From: Paracrocinitomix mangrovi
GTDB lineage: Bacteria; Bacteroidota; Bacteroidia; Flavobacteriales_D; Crocinitomicaceae
DNA: 64,000 bases
Direction: 5' to 3'
Assembly: GCF_019740355.2 (NCBI RefSeq)
Contig: NZ_CP091819.1
Location: 1,674,001 to 1,738,000, forward strand
A program made the position numbers and the translations under genes. Below, piece after piece: positions 8,653-17,718 of this stretch; position 1 is the stretch's first letter; each line of letters begins with the position of its first letter. The notes under the pieces are model-generated. The model made no database searches. It worked only from the letters and a program-made list of their open reading frames with translations, and was not told where the DNA came from.

Positions 8653-9669
8653 GTGAAAACATATGTCAAACATTCATTAATAATTTGGTTAGCCCTAACA
8701 TTGCTGTTATTTTGGCTTACTACTGAGAGCACTGATGTTGAGACGGCCATTGTTCGTGTTTCGTTACTTTCAGTACCACTTTTTTTTATGTTTTACATCA
8801 ATTTGTTGTGGCTATCTCCCAAATTCCTCAACAATAACAACAAAAGAAGGTATTGGCTTTGGATTATTGCAATTGTCATTTTACACGTAGTTTTCTTTGG
8901 TCATGCCGATTATTTGGTAGTAAAAAGTCAAAACTGGACACTTCCTCATTTGGATGACAGACCCATTCACATGATTTATTTTGGAAGATTAATGGCATCT
9001 GTCCCTCCTTTTGTGATTAGTGCCCTTATTTGGAAATCATACTTATTGCAGAAACAAAAAGAAGAAAGTCTTGAACTGCAGTCAAAAATGGCTGAAGCAG
9101 AAAACAGAGCATTAAAAGCTCAAATCAACCCCCATTTTTTATTCAACTCAATGAATAACATTTATTCATTGTCTCAAATGAAATCTGACAAAACAGGGGA
9201 TGCCATATTACAGCTCTCAGAAATATTGCGATTTGTTACATACGAAAGCGAAAAAGACAAAGTAAGTCTGGCATCAGAACTAAAACAAATCAACAACTTC
9301 ATTCAGCTTCAAATGTTAAAAGATGATGACCAATCTAACCTGGACATCCACATTGAAAAAGATCCTGATCACTTACAGATAGCGCCCATGCTTTTACTCC
9401 CTTTTATTGAGAATGCTTTTAAACATTCCAACTTTGAAGACAAACAAAAGGGATGGATTAAAATTGATCTACACACAGAAGGGACACAATTAATTATGGA
9501 CATTAGTAACAGTGCTACTTTGAGTCCAGGAAAAAAAGACGGCATTGGAGGCGTAGGAATGGAAAACGTGAAGAAACGACTATCTTTAATTTATTCAGGA
9601 AAATTTAAACTGAACATTAAACAAGACACAAACACTTACCAAGTTAAACTCGAATTAGATCTAAGCTGA
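8653..9669 (+). CDS. LytS/YehU-family sensor histidine kinase
   Basis: 338 residues. Four membrane spans (about 7-23, 36-54, 68-84, 113-130) form the sensor part; a short coiled coil (132-158) leads into the His_kinase domain with Q-I-N-P-H-F-L-F-N, phospho-acceptor His about residue 161. The ATPase half carries P-M-L-L-L-P-F-I-E-N-A-F-K-H (N box) and G-I-G-G-V-G-M-E-N-V (G box). It would phosphorylate the LytTR regulator encoded immediately downstream (1-bp overlap). The GTG start is the only one placing a normal first membrane segment at the N-terminus. It is divergent from the TonB receptor operon, a plausible target. Confidence 0.93.
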   Translation: MKTYVKHSLIIWLALTLLLFWLTTESTDVETAIVRVSLLSVPLFFMFYINLLWLSPKFLNNNNKRRYWLWIIAIVILHVVFFGHADYLVVKSQNWTLPHLDDRPIHMIYFGRLMASVPPFVISALIWKSYLLQKQKEESLELQSKMAEAENRALKAQINPHFLFNSMNNIYSLSQMKSDKTGDAILQLSEILRFVTYESEKDKVSLASELKQINNFIQLQMLKDDDQSNLDIHIEKDPDHLQIAPMLLLPFIENAFKHSNFEDKQKGWIKIDLHTEGTQLIMDISNSATLSPGKKDGIGGVGMENVKKRLSLIYSGKFKLNIKQDTNTYQVKLELDLS

Positions 9670-10358
9670 TGAAATGTGTAATTGCAGATGATGAAAAATT
9701 AGCCCGCAACCTTATAGAAAGCTATGTAGAGAAAGTTCCTTTTTTGGAATTAGTTGCTAGCTGTAAAAACGGAATTGAAGCGGGAGAAATTTTACAAAAT
9801 GAGGAAGTTGATTTATTAATTACAGACATTCAAATGCCTGAGTTATTGGGAACAGACTTAGTAAAAAGCCTACAAAATCCACCCATGGTGATTTTCACCA
9901 CAGCTTACGAAGATTATGCTGTAGAGGGGTTTGAGCTAAATGCGATTGATTATTTATTAAAACCTTTTGCATTTGACCGTTTTCTAGCGGCAGTAAATAA
10001 AGCAAAAGACCATTTGGATAGCCACAGTTCTGAGAAAGAAGTAAAACTTAAAAAGGACTATCTCACAATTAAGGCTGATCACAAATTATACAAGGTTCAA
10101 TACAAAGACATCAAATTTATTGAAGGTCAAAGAGAATATGTTTCATTTCATATTCCTACCGGAAGGATCACTGCTTTAATGTCTCTTAAAAAACTGGAGG
10201 AGAGTTTACCATCCAGCATTTTTATTCGTTGTCATAAATCCTATATCGTAAATAAGGACAAGGTAGAAGCACTTGAAGGAAACGGATTAGTAATTGAAGA
10301 AAAGACAATTCCGATAGGTCAATCTTACAAGGAAAAGGTAGTAGAGGAAGTTTTTTAA
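9669..10358 (+). CDS. LytTR-family response regulator
   Basis: 229 residues. N-terminal receiver domain with the acidic pocket D-D-E (residues 7-9), phospho-acceptor Asp53 in I-T-D-I-Q-M-P, and K-P-F near residue 100. The C-terminal LytTR DNA-binding domain (about 125-229) contains F-I-E-G-Q-R-E-Y-V, I-F-I-R-C-H-K-S-Y-I-V-N and P-I-G-Q-S-Y-K. Such regulators bind paired direct repeats upstream of targets. The start overlaps the kinase stop (TGATG), indicating coupled translation. Confidence 0.95.
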   Translation: MKCVIADDEKLARNLIESYVEKVPFLELVASCKNGIEAGEILQNEEVDLLITDIQMPELLGTDLVKSLQNPPMVIFTTAYEDYAVEGFELNAIDYLLKPFAFDRFLAAVNKAKDHLDSHSSEKEVKLKKDYLTIKADHKLYKVQYKDIKFIEGQREYVSFHIPTGRITALMSLKKLEESLPSSIFIRCHKSYIVNKDKVEALEGNGLVIEEKTIPIGQSYKEKVVEEVF

Positions 10359-10781
10359 TCACTGAATAAAAGTAAGTACCCACTCTTTTGCCTCCCCTAT
10401 GGTTGCAAACATTCTTGATGGTCTTGGAGGTCTCTGAATCTTTATAAAAAAGTTACCTATAATTTTATGTGCCAAGGTATTGCAAACAACTGCCGTACAC
10501 AATGTGTATTTGTTTGATAGTTCAGCCGCACTCCAATCTCGTACTTCTTTGGTAACAGTTTGTCCAACACATGCCAAAAATAGTTGCGGCACAGCTTTTC
10601 CTCCTGTTAATTCCGCAGCTAATTCATTGATCTTTTTAGCCAAGGGAAGATTCAGTTCAATATCTTCATAATACTCAGAAACCAAAATACCTGGCTCTAT
10701 CATATAAACCAGTACGCCTCCTAAATCATGAATATCTGAACAAACTTTATCTCTAAGTATTTCTTTTGGTGAGTGAGTCAT
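10359..10781 (-). CDS. DUF7793/STAS-like small protein
   Basis: 140 residues, soluble, no signal peptide. The pattern L-P-L-A-K-K-I-N-E-L-A-A-E-L-T-G-G-K-A-x-P, K-E-V-R-D-W near residue 80, G-N-F-F-I-K-I near 112 and a final A-K-E-W-V resembles the STAS/SpoIIAA-like proteins frequent in Bacteroidota (DUF7793-type). Function unknown. It abuts the LytTR gene tail to tail and lies 3 bp from the start of... no, after the S9 peptidase gene on the minus strand it begins upstream of nothing else; the peptidase (10785-12809) is transcribed toward it with a 3-bp gap, so the two are probably cotranscribed. The family call is from memory of the conserved pattern. Confidence 0.55.
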   Translation of the reverse strand: MTHSPKEILRDKVCSDIHDLGGVLVYMIEPGILVSEYYEDIELNLPLAKKINELAAELTGGKAVPQLFLACVGQTVTKEVRDWSAAELSNKYTLCTAVVCNTLAHKIIGNFFIKIQRPPRPSRMFATIGEAKEWVLTFIQ

Positions 10782-10784
10782 TAA

Positions 10785-12809
10785 TTATTTCAGGTGTTTA
10801 TCCAACCAACTGTAAAATTCTCTGTGCCATATCACACCATTTTGAGGTGATAAAACCCAGTGGTTTTCATCCGGAAAAGTAATCAATTTTGAGTCAATAC
10901 CTTTTAACTGTAAAACTTGAAACGCCTCCATTCCTTGGTTCAAAGGAACGCGGTAATCTCTTTCTCCGTGAAAGATCAACATTGGCGTATCCCATTTATG
11001 TGCGTTTCTGTGCGGCGAATTTTTAATGTAGTTTTCAGGAATCTTTTCTCCGTAATATGAACCTCCTATATCCTTGTTAGCAAAGAACAATTCTTCTGTT
11101 GTTCCATACCAACTTTCAAGGTTATACAATCCACAATGTGAGATAAAGGTTTTGAATCTTTTTTCATGAATTCCGGCTAAGTAATAAACCGAATAACCTC
11201 CATAAGAAGCACCAATTGCCCCAATATTACTTTCATCTATATAAGGTTCTTTTTTAATCTCATCAACTGCAGACAAATAGTCATCCATTGGTTGACCTCC
11301 CCAATCTCCTGAAATGGCATCATTCCATTCTTGCCCAAATCCAGGTAAACCTCTTCTATTTGGCGCAATAATAATGTAATCATTCGCCGCCATTAACTGA
11401 AAATTCCATCTATATGAGAAAAACTGACTCACGGTAGACTGTGGCCCTCCCTGACAATAAAGCAATGCAGGATATTTTTTTGTCTCATCAAAATCAGGAG
11501 GAAATATCACCCAAACTAACTCTTTCTTATTATCGGTTGTAGCTACCCATCTTTTCTCAACTTTTCCAATTTTTAATTTGTCATAAATTTCCTTATTGGC
11601 ATCAGTCAATTGCGTTTCTTTACCTGATTTGATATCATACATGTACAAATCTGTAGGGTGATTCATTGATTGTTTTCCGGCAACAATTTTATCTCCAACC
11701 ACCTCAAATGAAGTAATGTTGTGAATTCCATCCGTCACCTGTCTGCTTTTCATTGACTTTATGTGATACTCGTATACTTGATAGGTTGCCTCTGTAGATG
11801 ATCTGTAATAGATATAGTCAGATTTTGGTCCCCATGCAAAAGCAGAAACCGTTATATCCATATCTTTTGTCAAGTTGGTTGTTTCACCTGATTCTAAATC
11901 CATTTCAATAATGTCATTTTTATCAGCTTCAAATCCATCTTCCTTCATTTGCAACCAGGCCAACTTTCTTCCGTCAGGAGAAAAAATCGGCGAATTATCA
12001 TACCCTTTATTATCAGGAGTTAGATTGATAGTTTTTCCTGAAATAATATCGTATTGGTACAAATCAGAATTGGTACTAACTGCATAATCCCTACCTACTT
12101 TCTTTTTGCACACATAAACAATCTTTTTTGAATCCGGTGAAAAAGTAATCTCTTCCATTCCTCCAAAAGGCATTAAAGGCGAATCAAAATCTTCTCCTTC
12201 CATGATATCAATTCCGGCATCACTTACTTTTCCTTCTACAATGTCAGCTACAAAAATGTGCGATCTCAACCCATCTTCCCATGAACCCCAGTGTCTATAC
12301 ATTAAATTGTCATAAATTCGAACATCAGATTTATCCATATCAGGATGATATTCGCTTCCGCTCACTTTATTCATTTTAACATCAGCAATGTACAACAAGC
12401 GCTTTCCGTCTGGTGAAATTTTAAATCCATTCATTCCTCCTTTAACAAAAGAAACTTGCTTAACATCTTTACCATACCAGCTCATCTCAAAAACATTCAT
12501 CCCTTCATCTGCAGCAGCCAAATAGTAAATTTTCTGTCCGTCATTTGACCATAAAGCATTAGCTTCTGTAGCCGCAGAATGGGTAATTTGCTTAGCTGGT
12601 AATCCCAATTCACCAACAAATAAATCTGAACTTGATTTGTTATTTTTCAAATCGTACTTTCTGATACTGTACATCAACTTTTTTCCATCCGGCGAAACTT
12701 GTGGACCTCCAACTCGTTTCAAATCCCACAACAACTCAGGAGTCATTCTATCCTGGGCAAAAGTTAGCGATACAAAAATCACTGCTAGTAAAGTGAACAG
12801 ATTTCTCAT
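10785..12809 (-). CDS. S9 family (prolyl oligopeptidase / acylaminoacyl-peptidase-like) secreted serine peptidase
   Basis: 674 residues with a signal peptide (1-18). Residues about 20-400 form a beta-propeller of WD40/TolB-like repeats (S-P-D-G-K/R-K-L recurring), followed by an alpha/beta-hydrolase domain with the triad Ser535 (G-A-S-Y-G-G-Y), Asp618 (H-G-E-R-D-Y-R-V-P) and His650 (D-E-N-H-W), numbered approximately. The family removes di- or tripeptides or acylated residues from peptides. Probably periplasmic peptide degradation. Overlaps the upstream permease gene by 4 bp (ATGA). Confidence 0.93.
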   Translation of the reverse strand: MRNLFTLLAVIFVSLTFAQDRMTPELLWDLKRVGGPQVSPDGKKLMYSIRKYDLKNNKSSSDLFVGELGLPAKQITHSAATEANALWSNDGQKIYYLAAADEGMNVFEMSWYGKDVKQVSFVKGGMNGFKISPDGKRLLYIADVKMNKVSGSEYHPDMDKSDVRIYDNLMYRHWGSWEDGLRSHIFVADIVEGKVSDAGIDIMEGEDFDSPLMPFGGMEEITFSPDSKKIVYVCKKKVGRDYAVSTNSDLYQYDIISGKTINLTPDNKGYDNSPIFSPDGRKLAWLQMKEDGFEADKNDIIEMDLESGETTNLTKDMDITVSAFAWGPKSDYIYYRSSTEATYQVYEYHIKSMKSRQVTDGIHNITSFEVVGDKIVAGKQSMNHPTDLYMYDIKSGKETQLTDANKEIYDKLKIGKVEKRWVATTDNKKELVWVIFPPDFDETKKYPALLYCQGGPQSTVSQFFSYRWNFQLMAANDYIIIAPNRRGLPGFGQEWNDAISGDWGGQPMDDYLSAVDEIKKEPYIDESNIGAIGASYGGYSVYYLAGIHEKRFKTFISHCGLYNLESWYGTTEELFFANKDIGGSYYGEKIPENYIKNSPHRNAHKWDTPMLIFHGERDYRVPLNQGMEAFQVLQLKGIDSKLITFPDENHWVLSPQNGVIWHREFYSWLDKHLK

Positions 12810-14020
12810 TTCAATATTCTTTTTATTAAAAATTTACTTGGCAAATATGCTGCCATCACACCAAATATGGCTGTAATTCCTAAAATAACTAATAGGTCGT
12901 CTAATTTAAAAACAATCGGAAAATACTCTACAACATTCCCTTCCATCCTAATTAAACCTACATATTGTTGCAGCAAGCAAATGCCATACCCTAATATCAA
13001 TCCAATGGCCAAACCAAGCCCGTTAATCATCAATCCTTCATAAAAAAAGATACGTTCTAACTGATTTTTTCTAGCTCCCAAAGAGAACAATGTTTGCATA
13101 TCCTTTTTCTTTTCAATCACCAACATGGTAATTGAAGCAATCATATTAAATGTAGCCAGGAAGAAAATAAATGCTAACAACAAAGTAGTAATCAGTTTCT
13201 CACTTTTACTGGTTTGATAGGTCAACTCATTTTGTTCATAATTGGTTTTTACTTTGAAACTCGGACCAATTATCGCCATCAACTCTTCCTTTACTTCTTC
13301 CAAATCATACCCCTCTTCAAACTTCATTTCAATAGCACTTACTTCATTTTTGTAATTCAATATTTCGCGTGCATATTCAATTGGTACAACCAAATAAGTT
13401 TCATCCACTTCATTATTAAAGCTAAAAGTTCCAACTATTGGAATAGTAGAAGTTGTAAAGGCATCTACATTTCTCCTTGAAATTTTCTCATTTCTATTAG
13501 GTGAGTAAATAGTAAAATTCTCCGGCGGAAAATCAGACTGAAAAATATATCCTCCAACACTTTCCAGTATTCCAAATCCTACTAATCCAACAGGCACATC
13601 TCCTAGATAAATTGTGTTTTCTCCATCTAATAAGTGCTCATCCATTTCAGACATTTCCAAAAAAGATTCCTCCACTCCTTTAACAGAACCAATCACAAAC
13701 ATCTCCTCATTTTTGATGATCACAATTTCCTCCAACACCTGTGTGTAATCAACCACTCCGTCTACCTGATAAACCTCATCCGGAATAAAAGAAGGATCAA
13801 ATGTTTTACTTTCAACCGCCTCAATTTTTATATCAGGCTCAAATGTGCTAAATAGCGTAATCACTAAATTTTCTATTCCGTTAAAGGCCGACAATAGTAT
13901 AATTAATGCTGCAGTAGATATGGCTATTCCAAACACGGCAACACCTGAAATGATGTTAATTACATTGCGCGACTTTTTTGAGAATAAGTATCTCCTGGCT
14001 ATGAAAAAAGTAGAGCCCAT
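12806..14020 (-). CDS. LolC/LolE-like ABC transporter permease (FtsX/MacB superfamily)
   Basis: 404 residues. One membrane span near the N-terminus (about 22-47), a large extracytoplasmic domain (about 50-270) and three C-terminal spans (about 275-300, 325-350, 365-390). This 1+3 topology is that of FtsX-like permeases that act with a separate ATPase, here most similar in style to LolC/E, which extract lipoproteins from the inner membrane. No ATPase gene is adjacent. Begins directly after rbfA (stop/start abutting) and overlaps the S9 peptidase gene by 4 bp. Confidence 0.85.
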   Translation of the reverse strand: MGSTFFIARRYLFSKKSRNVINIISGVAVFGIAISTAALIILLSAFNGIENLVITLFSTFEPDIKIEAVESKTFDPSFIPDEVYQVDGVVDYTQVLEEIVIIKNEEMFVIGSVKGVEESFLEMSEMDEHLLDGENTIYLGDVPVGLVGFGILESVGGYIFQSDFPPENFTIYSPNRNEKISRRNVDAFTTSTIPIVGTFSFNNEVDETYLVVPIEYAREILNYKNEVSAIEMKFEEGYDLEEVKEELMAIIGPSFKVKTNYEQNELTYQTSKSEKLITTLLLAFIFFLATFNMIASITMLVIEKKKDMQTLFSLGARKNQLERIFFYEGLMINGLGLAIGLILGYGICLLQQYVGLIRMEGNVVEYFPIVFKLDDLLVILGITAIFGVMAAYLPSKFLIKRILK

Positions 14021-14356
14021 CTATTCTTTCAACAATCTGTCTATTTCTTCTGCGTAATCGAGAGAATCGTCAATTTCAAATGACAATTCAGGAATTCTTC
14101 GCATTGTTTTGCCTAATCTTTTACCTAATTCATAACGAACTTCGGCTTTACCGGCATTAATGCTTTCAAAAGTTTCTTTGTTATCAGCACCACCAAAAAT
14201 AGAAATGTAAACTTTGGCAAATGACAAGTCTGGAGCCACTTTAACAACGGTAACAGAAACCATGGCACCTTTGCACAAATCTCTGGCGCGTTCTCTAAAA
14301 ATACTACTCAACTCTTGTTGTAAAACGGACTCAATTTTCTTTAATCTAATGGACAT
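14021..14356 (-). CDS. rbfA: Ribosome-binding factor A
   Basis: 111 residues, normal RbfA length. KH-like fold marks: R-L-K-K-I-E-S-V-L-Q-Q-E-L at the N-terminus, V-S-V-T-V-V-K-V-A-P-D-L-S-F-A-K-V-Y-I-S-I in the middle, and R-R-I-P-E-L-S-F-E-I-D-D-S near the end. It binds the 30S subunit during late maturation of the 16S 5' end. First gene of the rbfA-permease-S9 peptidase run on the minus strand. Confidence 0.95.
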   Translation of the reverse strand: MSIRLKKIESVLQQELSSIFRERARDLCKGAMVSVTVVKVAPDLSFAKVYISIFGGADNKETFESINAGKAEVRYELGKRLGKTMRRIPELSFEIDDSLDYAEEIDRLLKE

Positions 14357-14536
14357 GTACTGAATTTAGTAAAACAAATGTACTCAAAAATCATCTGTCA
14401 ATATTTAAAGTAAGTGGTAGAGTTAATTGTGATTAATAATTATTTGGGGCCTTTGCACACCTCAGCATTCAAAATGCTTCATTGAGCAAAGCGGGCTATC
14501 ATTAGTCGCCTTTAAGGCTTCAACAGCCAACCCTCT

Positions 14537-14570
14537 GATTTCTCATCCCGAACACTCGGGACGAAATGAC
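14537..14570. repeat. Palindrome-centred intergenic element (TCCCGA-acac-TCGGGA)
   Basis: Core TCCCGA (14546-14551) and TCGGGA (14556-14561) form a 6-bp stem with a 4-nt loop; flanking ATTTC (14538-14542) and GAAAT (14563-14567) pair outside it. The minus strand reads GTCATTTCG...GAGAAATC, which resembles a common dispersed intergenic repeat of Bacteroidota genomes (recognition from memory). It shares the TCCCGA/TCGGGA arms with the palindromes at 26245 and 40522. Confidence 0.45.
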
Positions 14571-14655
14571 CCACACGCCCATTCTATCCCTTCGCCAGAA
14601 ACATACTAGTAGCAAGTATTTTTGAACGGTGTAATACTATTCAAAGTAAATCGTC

Positions 14656-14663
14656 TAATTTTG
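14656..14663 (+). promoter_or_regulatory. -7 promoter element (TAATTTTG)
   Basis: Perfect TAnnTTTG match ending 20 bp before the ATG at 14684. A TTTG at 14621-14624 is too far (31 nt) for a standard -33, so only the -7 half is supported. Confidence 0.45.
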
Positions 14664-14683
14664 TACAAAACAAGCATCTCAAC

Positions 14684-14866
14684 ATGAAAAAACTTTGGAT
14701 CCTAATAGGTGTAATATTTGTAGTATTACTTGCTCTTCCACCGGCTTGCGTTTATGATAAATGCAACAACCCTTCAGATAAAACAAAATCAACTGAGGAT
14801 CAAACAATAAATGATGCTGAAATTGAATCTCCAATATTGGATGATCAGCACGAATCTATAAACTAG
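14684..14866 (+). CDS. Small secreted or membrane-anchored peptide, unknown
   Basis: 60 residues. M-K-K-L-W followed by a hydrophobic stretch (residues 4-20) ending P-P-A-C at 19-22, then an acidic hydrophilic tail. It may be a small lipoprotein, but the lipobox is poor (Pro at -3 and -2), or a single-span peptide. A perfect -7 promoter element 20 bp upstream supports expression. I do not recognise a family. Confidence 0.5.
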   Translation: MKKLWILIGVIFVVLLALPPACVYDKCNNPSDKTKSTEDQTINDAEIESPILDDQHESIN

Positions 14867-14884
14867 GATAGATAATCTCTTTTC

Positions 14885-14917
14885 TTGAATTGCTTTAGCC
14901 GATTAATTCTACTTTTG
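14885..14917 (+). promoter_or_regulatory. Promoter of the MsbA-like exporter
   Basis: TTG (14885-14887), 22-nt spacer, TACTTTTG (14910-14917): a full flavobacterial promoter. The GTG start codon begins only 7 bp after the -7 element, so the message would be leaderless or nearly so. Confidence 0.6.
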
Positions 14918-14923
14918 TAGTTC

Positions 14924-16774
14924 GTGAAAGCATTTTGGCAAATATTAAAACTGTCTTTTTTACACCGATCAACGGCAGTATTGGTAATTATTTTCAACTT
15001 ACTATTTGTCATTTTTAACTTGGTATCTCTTATTCTATTTGTACCATTTTTAAAGTTGATTTTTGACAAAGATGATGCCTCATTAGTCAATGTACCTGCA
15101 CCAAACTGGGAAACCAAAGAAAATATCATCACTTATATTACTGATTGGTACAATCATGAAATGGCTCAGTACATCATAAATGAAGGAGAATCTGCAGCCT
15201 TGGCATTTGTGTGTTTTACAGTTTTAATTGCTTTCTTTTTAAAGAACCTCTTTAGATATGCGGCCATTTACTTTAAATCATTCATGAGAATGGCGGTAGT
15301 TAGAGATTTGAGACAACAACTTTTTGTCAAATCAATTCACCTACCACTTTCATATTATTCTGAAGAGCGCAAAGGAGATTTGTTGTCCAGAATGACTTCA
15401 GATTTAAATGAAATTGAAATTGCCGTTGTATTTGCCATTGAAATGATTTTTAGAGAACCTATTTCAATTGCCATCAATCTTGGAGCTCTCTTTTATTTCA
15501 GTACAGACCTTACTTTATTCTCACTCATCTTATTACCCGTTTCCGCCTTGGTAATTTCTAGGATAGGAAAAAGTTTAAAAAGAACCTCTTCTAAAGGTCA
15601 AAAACAAATGGGTGTTTTACTTTCAATAATTGAAGAATCATTGGGAGGGGTTAGAATCATCAAGGCATTTACGGCAGAGAAATTGGCTTTGACAAGATTT
15701 GACAAGGAAAACAATCACCACCAAAAAATTGCCACTCGTGCTTTTAGAAAAAGAGACTTATCTTCTCCTTTAAATGAGTTTTTAGGAGCATGTGTTTTGG
15801 TATCAATCGTTTATTATGGTGGAAGCATCATTTTAGATGGTAACCCGGGAGATACCAACGCAATGTCCGGTCAGGAATTTATCACGTATATCATTGTATT
15901 TTCTCAATTAATGCGTCCAGTATCAGGCTTTGCTAACGGAATGGCATTTATGAGTAAAGCTTCTGCTTCAATTGAGCGTATCAATGAAATCACAGATTTA
16001 GAAGACAAAATTGTCAATCCTTCTAATCCTGTTAAAAAAGAAGATTTTAATAGCAGCATTCAATTTGATGATGTTGTATTCTCCTATTCAGAAGATGTTG
16101 TACTGAATCATATTTCATTTGAGATTAAAAAAGGTCAATCTGTTGCTTTAGTAGGTGAATCTGGATCAGGAAAATCTACCATATCTGACTTAATTCCGCG
16201 TTTTCATGACGTGCAATCAGGTGCAGTAAAAATTGATGACATCAATGTAAAAGACATGAATAAAGAAGATGTGCGTAAACTGATTGCTGTTGTTACGCAA
16301 GAATCAATTTTATTCAATGACAGCATTGCCAACAATATTGCTTTCGGAAACCCTGAAGCTACTCAAGAAGAAATAGAAGCTGCAGCCAAGGTTGCCAATG
16401 CACATGAATTTATTTTGGCAACCGAAAAAGGTTACGAAACCAACATTGGAGATGGCGGAAACAAATTGTCCGGCGGTCAAAAACAAAGAATCTCAATTGC
16501 TCGAGCTGTATTGTCAAATGCACCAATTATGATATTGGATGAGGCAACCTCAGCTTTGGATACTGAATCTGAAAAATTGGTACAATCTGCATTGGACAAT
16601 GTGATGAAAAGTCGTACTTCTTTAATCATTGCTCACCGCTTAAGTACCATCCGTGATGCCGACCAGATAATCGTATTGAAAAAAGGGCAAATTGTGGAAC
16701 AAGGAACCCATCAAGAATTGATCGATAAAAACGGCTACTACAAGTCGCTATGCCAGATACAGCAAGTGATCTAA
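14924..16774 (+). CDS. MsbA-like ABC exporter (fused permease and ATPase)
   Basis: 616 residues. An N-terminal ABC transmembrane domain with six spans (about residues 15-345) is fused to an ATPase domain: Walker A G-E-S-G-S-G-K-S-T (about 415), Q-loop V-V-T-Q-E-S, signature L-S-G-G-Q-K-Q-R (about 520), Walker B I-M-I-L-D-E-A-T-S-A-L-D, switch His in I-I-A-H-R-L-S-T. Type IV half-transporter working as a homodimer; lipid or lipid A export is the likeliest role but cannot be proven here. The GTG start follows a complete promoter by 7 bp; the first membrane span begins about 15 residues in, so the start is credible. Confidence 0.92.
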   Translation: MKAFWQILKLSFLHRSTAVLVIIFNLLFVIFNLVSLILFVPFLKLIFDKDDASLVNVPAPNWETKENIITYITDWYNHEMAQYIINEGESAALAFVCFTVLIAFFLKNLFRYAAIYFKSFMRMAVVRDLRQQLFVKSIHLPLSYYSEERKGDLLSRMTSDLNEIEIAVVFAIEMIFREPISIAINLGALFYFSTDLTLFSLILLPVSALVISRIGKSLKRTSSKGQKQMGVLLSIIEESLGGVRIIKAFTAEKLALTRFDKENNHHQKIATRAFRKRDLSSPLNEFLGACVLVSIVYYGGSIILDGNPGDTNAMSGQEFITYIIVFSQLMRPVSGFANGMAFMSKASASIERINEITDLEDKIVNPSNPVKKEDFNSSIQFDDVVFSYSEDVVLNHISFEIKKGQSVALVGESGSGKSTISDLIPRFHDVQSGAVKIDDINVKDMNKEDVRKLIAVVTQESILFNDSIANNIAFGNPEATQEEIEAAAKVANAHEFILATEKGYETNIGDGGNKLSGGQKQRISIARAVLSNAPIMILDEATSALDTESEKLVQSALDNVMKSRTSLIIAHRLSTIRDADQIIVLKKGQIVEQGTHQELIDKNGYYKSLCQIQQVI

Positions 16775-16915
16775 GCCATATTTATTTTTCTTAAAACTTG
16801 GGAAAATCTATTTTTATTAGTATATTACTATTATAAATATCTTCCTTGATGTATTTGTACAACCCTCTAACCACAGGGGTTAACCAAAACAAAGTGAATC
16901 GACATCTTGAAGATA

Positions 16916-16945
16916 GAAGGGAACATCTCTAAGGTGATTCCCTTC
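16916..16945. terminator. Weak bidirectional hairpin between convergent genes
   Basis: GAAGGGAA (16916-16923) pairs with TTCCCTTC (16938-16945) around a 14-nt loop, between the exporter gene and the convergent membrane-protein gene. No clear T-tract follows on either strand, so termination is only suggested. Confidence 0.35.
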
Positions 16946-16950
16946 ATTAT

Positions 16951-17703
16951 TTAAATATACGGCAAAGTCAAAGCCGCCATTCCTGTAAACACTATCCCCA
17001 ACCAAAAAAGCCATTTTTCAGAACTTTTATTTGATCTAACAAATGACTCCAACGTTTGATAAAATGTAGCAGGAACATAAATCATCAAAAACAAAACAAA
17101 GCCTGCAATAAAATGCTCAGCCAATTCAGATTTATTGAGCTCACTTAGCTTGTACTTGAAAGCAATACTAATCCACATAGCAGTCAGATAAAACAAACTG
17201 CTGAACATAATCAGCACATCACCAATAAAGATGCTTCGGTTACTTACATCCACTCTTTTCCCTTCTGACATTGAGTAGAAAATCACAAATCCCATCACTA
17301 ACCACCTCAAAGCTTCAATTACTACAATTGTCATGGCCCATGGAACTTCTTTAGGGTCTTGATCACCTATAAAACTTCTTACAGCAATCATAGCTCCAAA
17401 CGACATTACAGCCGCTCTGAAAATCCAGAAAATCACAAAATATCTACCAATTGCTTTTGTTCTGGTACTGCGGTAATAATCTTCTCTTAATTGTTTACTT
17501 TTTAAAATACTTCCAAAGGTGTCAGCCAAAATGGTTATAAAACCTAAAATCCCTAAGTAAATAACCTTCTGATCATACTTCATTACTTCTCGCACATCAT
17601 CTGCCATCATAGGCGTTATAAATGCAAAAAGCAGCATAAATACAACTTGGATAATTACATACCTATTGCGCTCAAGAAATAAATAAAAATTACCTGAAGA
17701 CAT
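16951..17703 (-). CDS. Multi-span membrane protein, unknown
   Basis: 250 residues with about six hydrophobic spans (roughly 12-32, 47-65, 88-108, 122-142, 155-180, 195-215 and a last one near 230-248). Charged residues D-D-V-R-E-V and K-S-K-Q-L-R-E-D-Y-Y-R-S-T-R lie in loops. I do not recognise the family and see no catalytic motif. Starts 15 bp downstream of the T9SS sialidase-like gene on the same strand, so cotranscription is possible. Confidence 0.7.
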   Translation of the reverse strand: MSSGNFYLFLERNRYVIIQVVFMLLFAFITPMMADDVREVMKYDQKVIYLGILGFITILADTFGSILKSKQLREDYYRSTRTKAIGRYFVIFWIFRAAVMSFGAMIAVRSFIGDQDPKEVPWAMTIVVIEALRWLVMGFVIFYSMSEGKRVDVSNRSIFIGDVLIMFSSLFYLTAMWISIAFKYKLSELNKSELAEHFIAGFVLFLMIYVPATFYQTLESFVRSNKSSEKWLFWLGIVFTGMAALTLPYI

Positions 17704-17718
17704 ATAAAACGTCTCTGA

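Larger units (their letters stand above)
14357..14683. other. Gene-free gap rich in short inverted repeats
   Basis: No convincing reading frame in these 327 bp. Instead there are consecutive hairpin-forming segments: AGCATT-caa-AATGCT (14464-14478), GCCTTTAAGGC around 14503-14513, and a longer element at 14537-14570. The composition is visibly less A+T-rich than the flanking gaps. This looks like one or more decayed dispersed repeats between the rbfA promoter and the small gene at 14684. Confidence 0.5.

Noticed and set aside
14863-15132. Minus-strand 89-codon frame near the MsbA-like gene
   Set aside because: It overlaps the promoter and first membrane segments of the exporter and shows no coding features.
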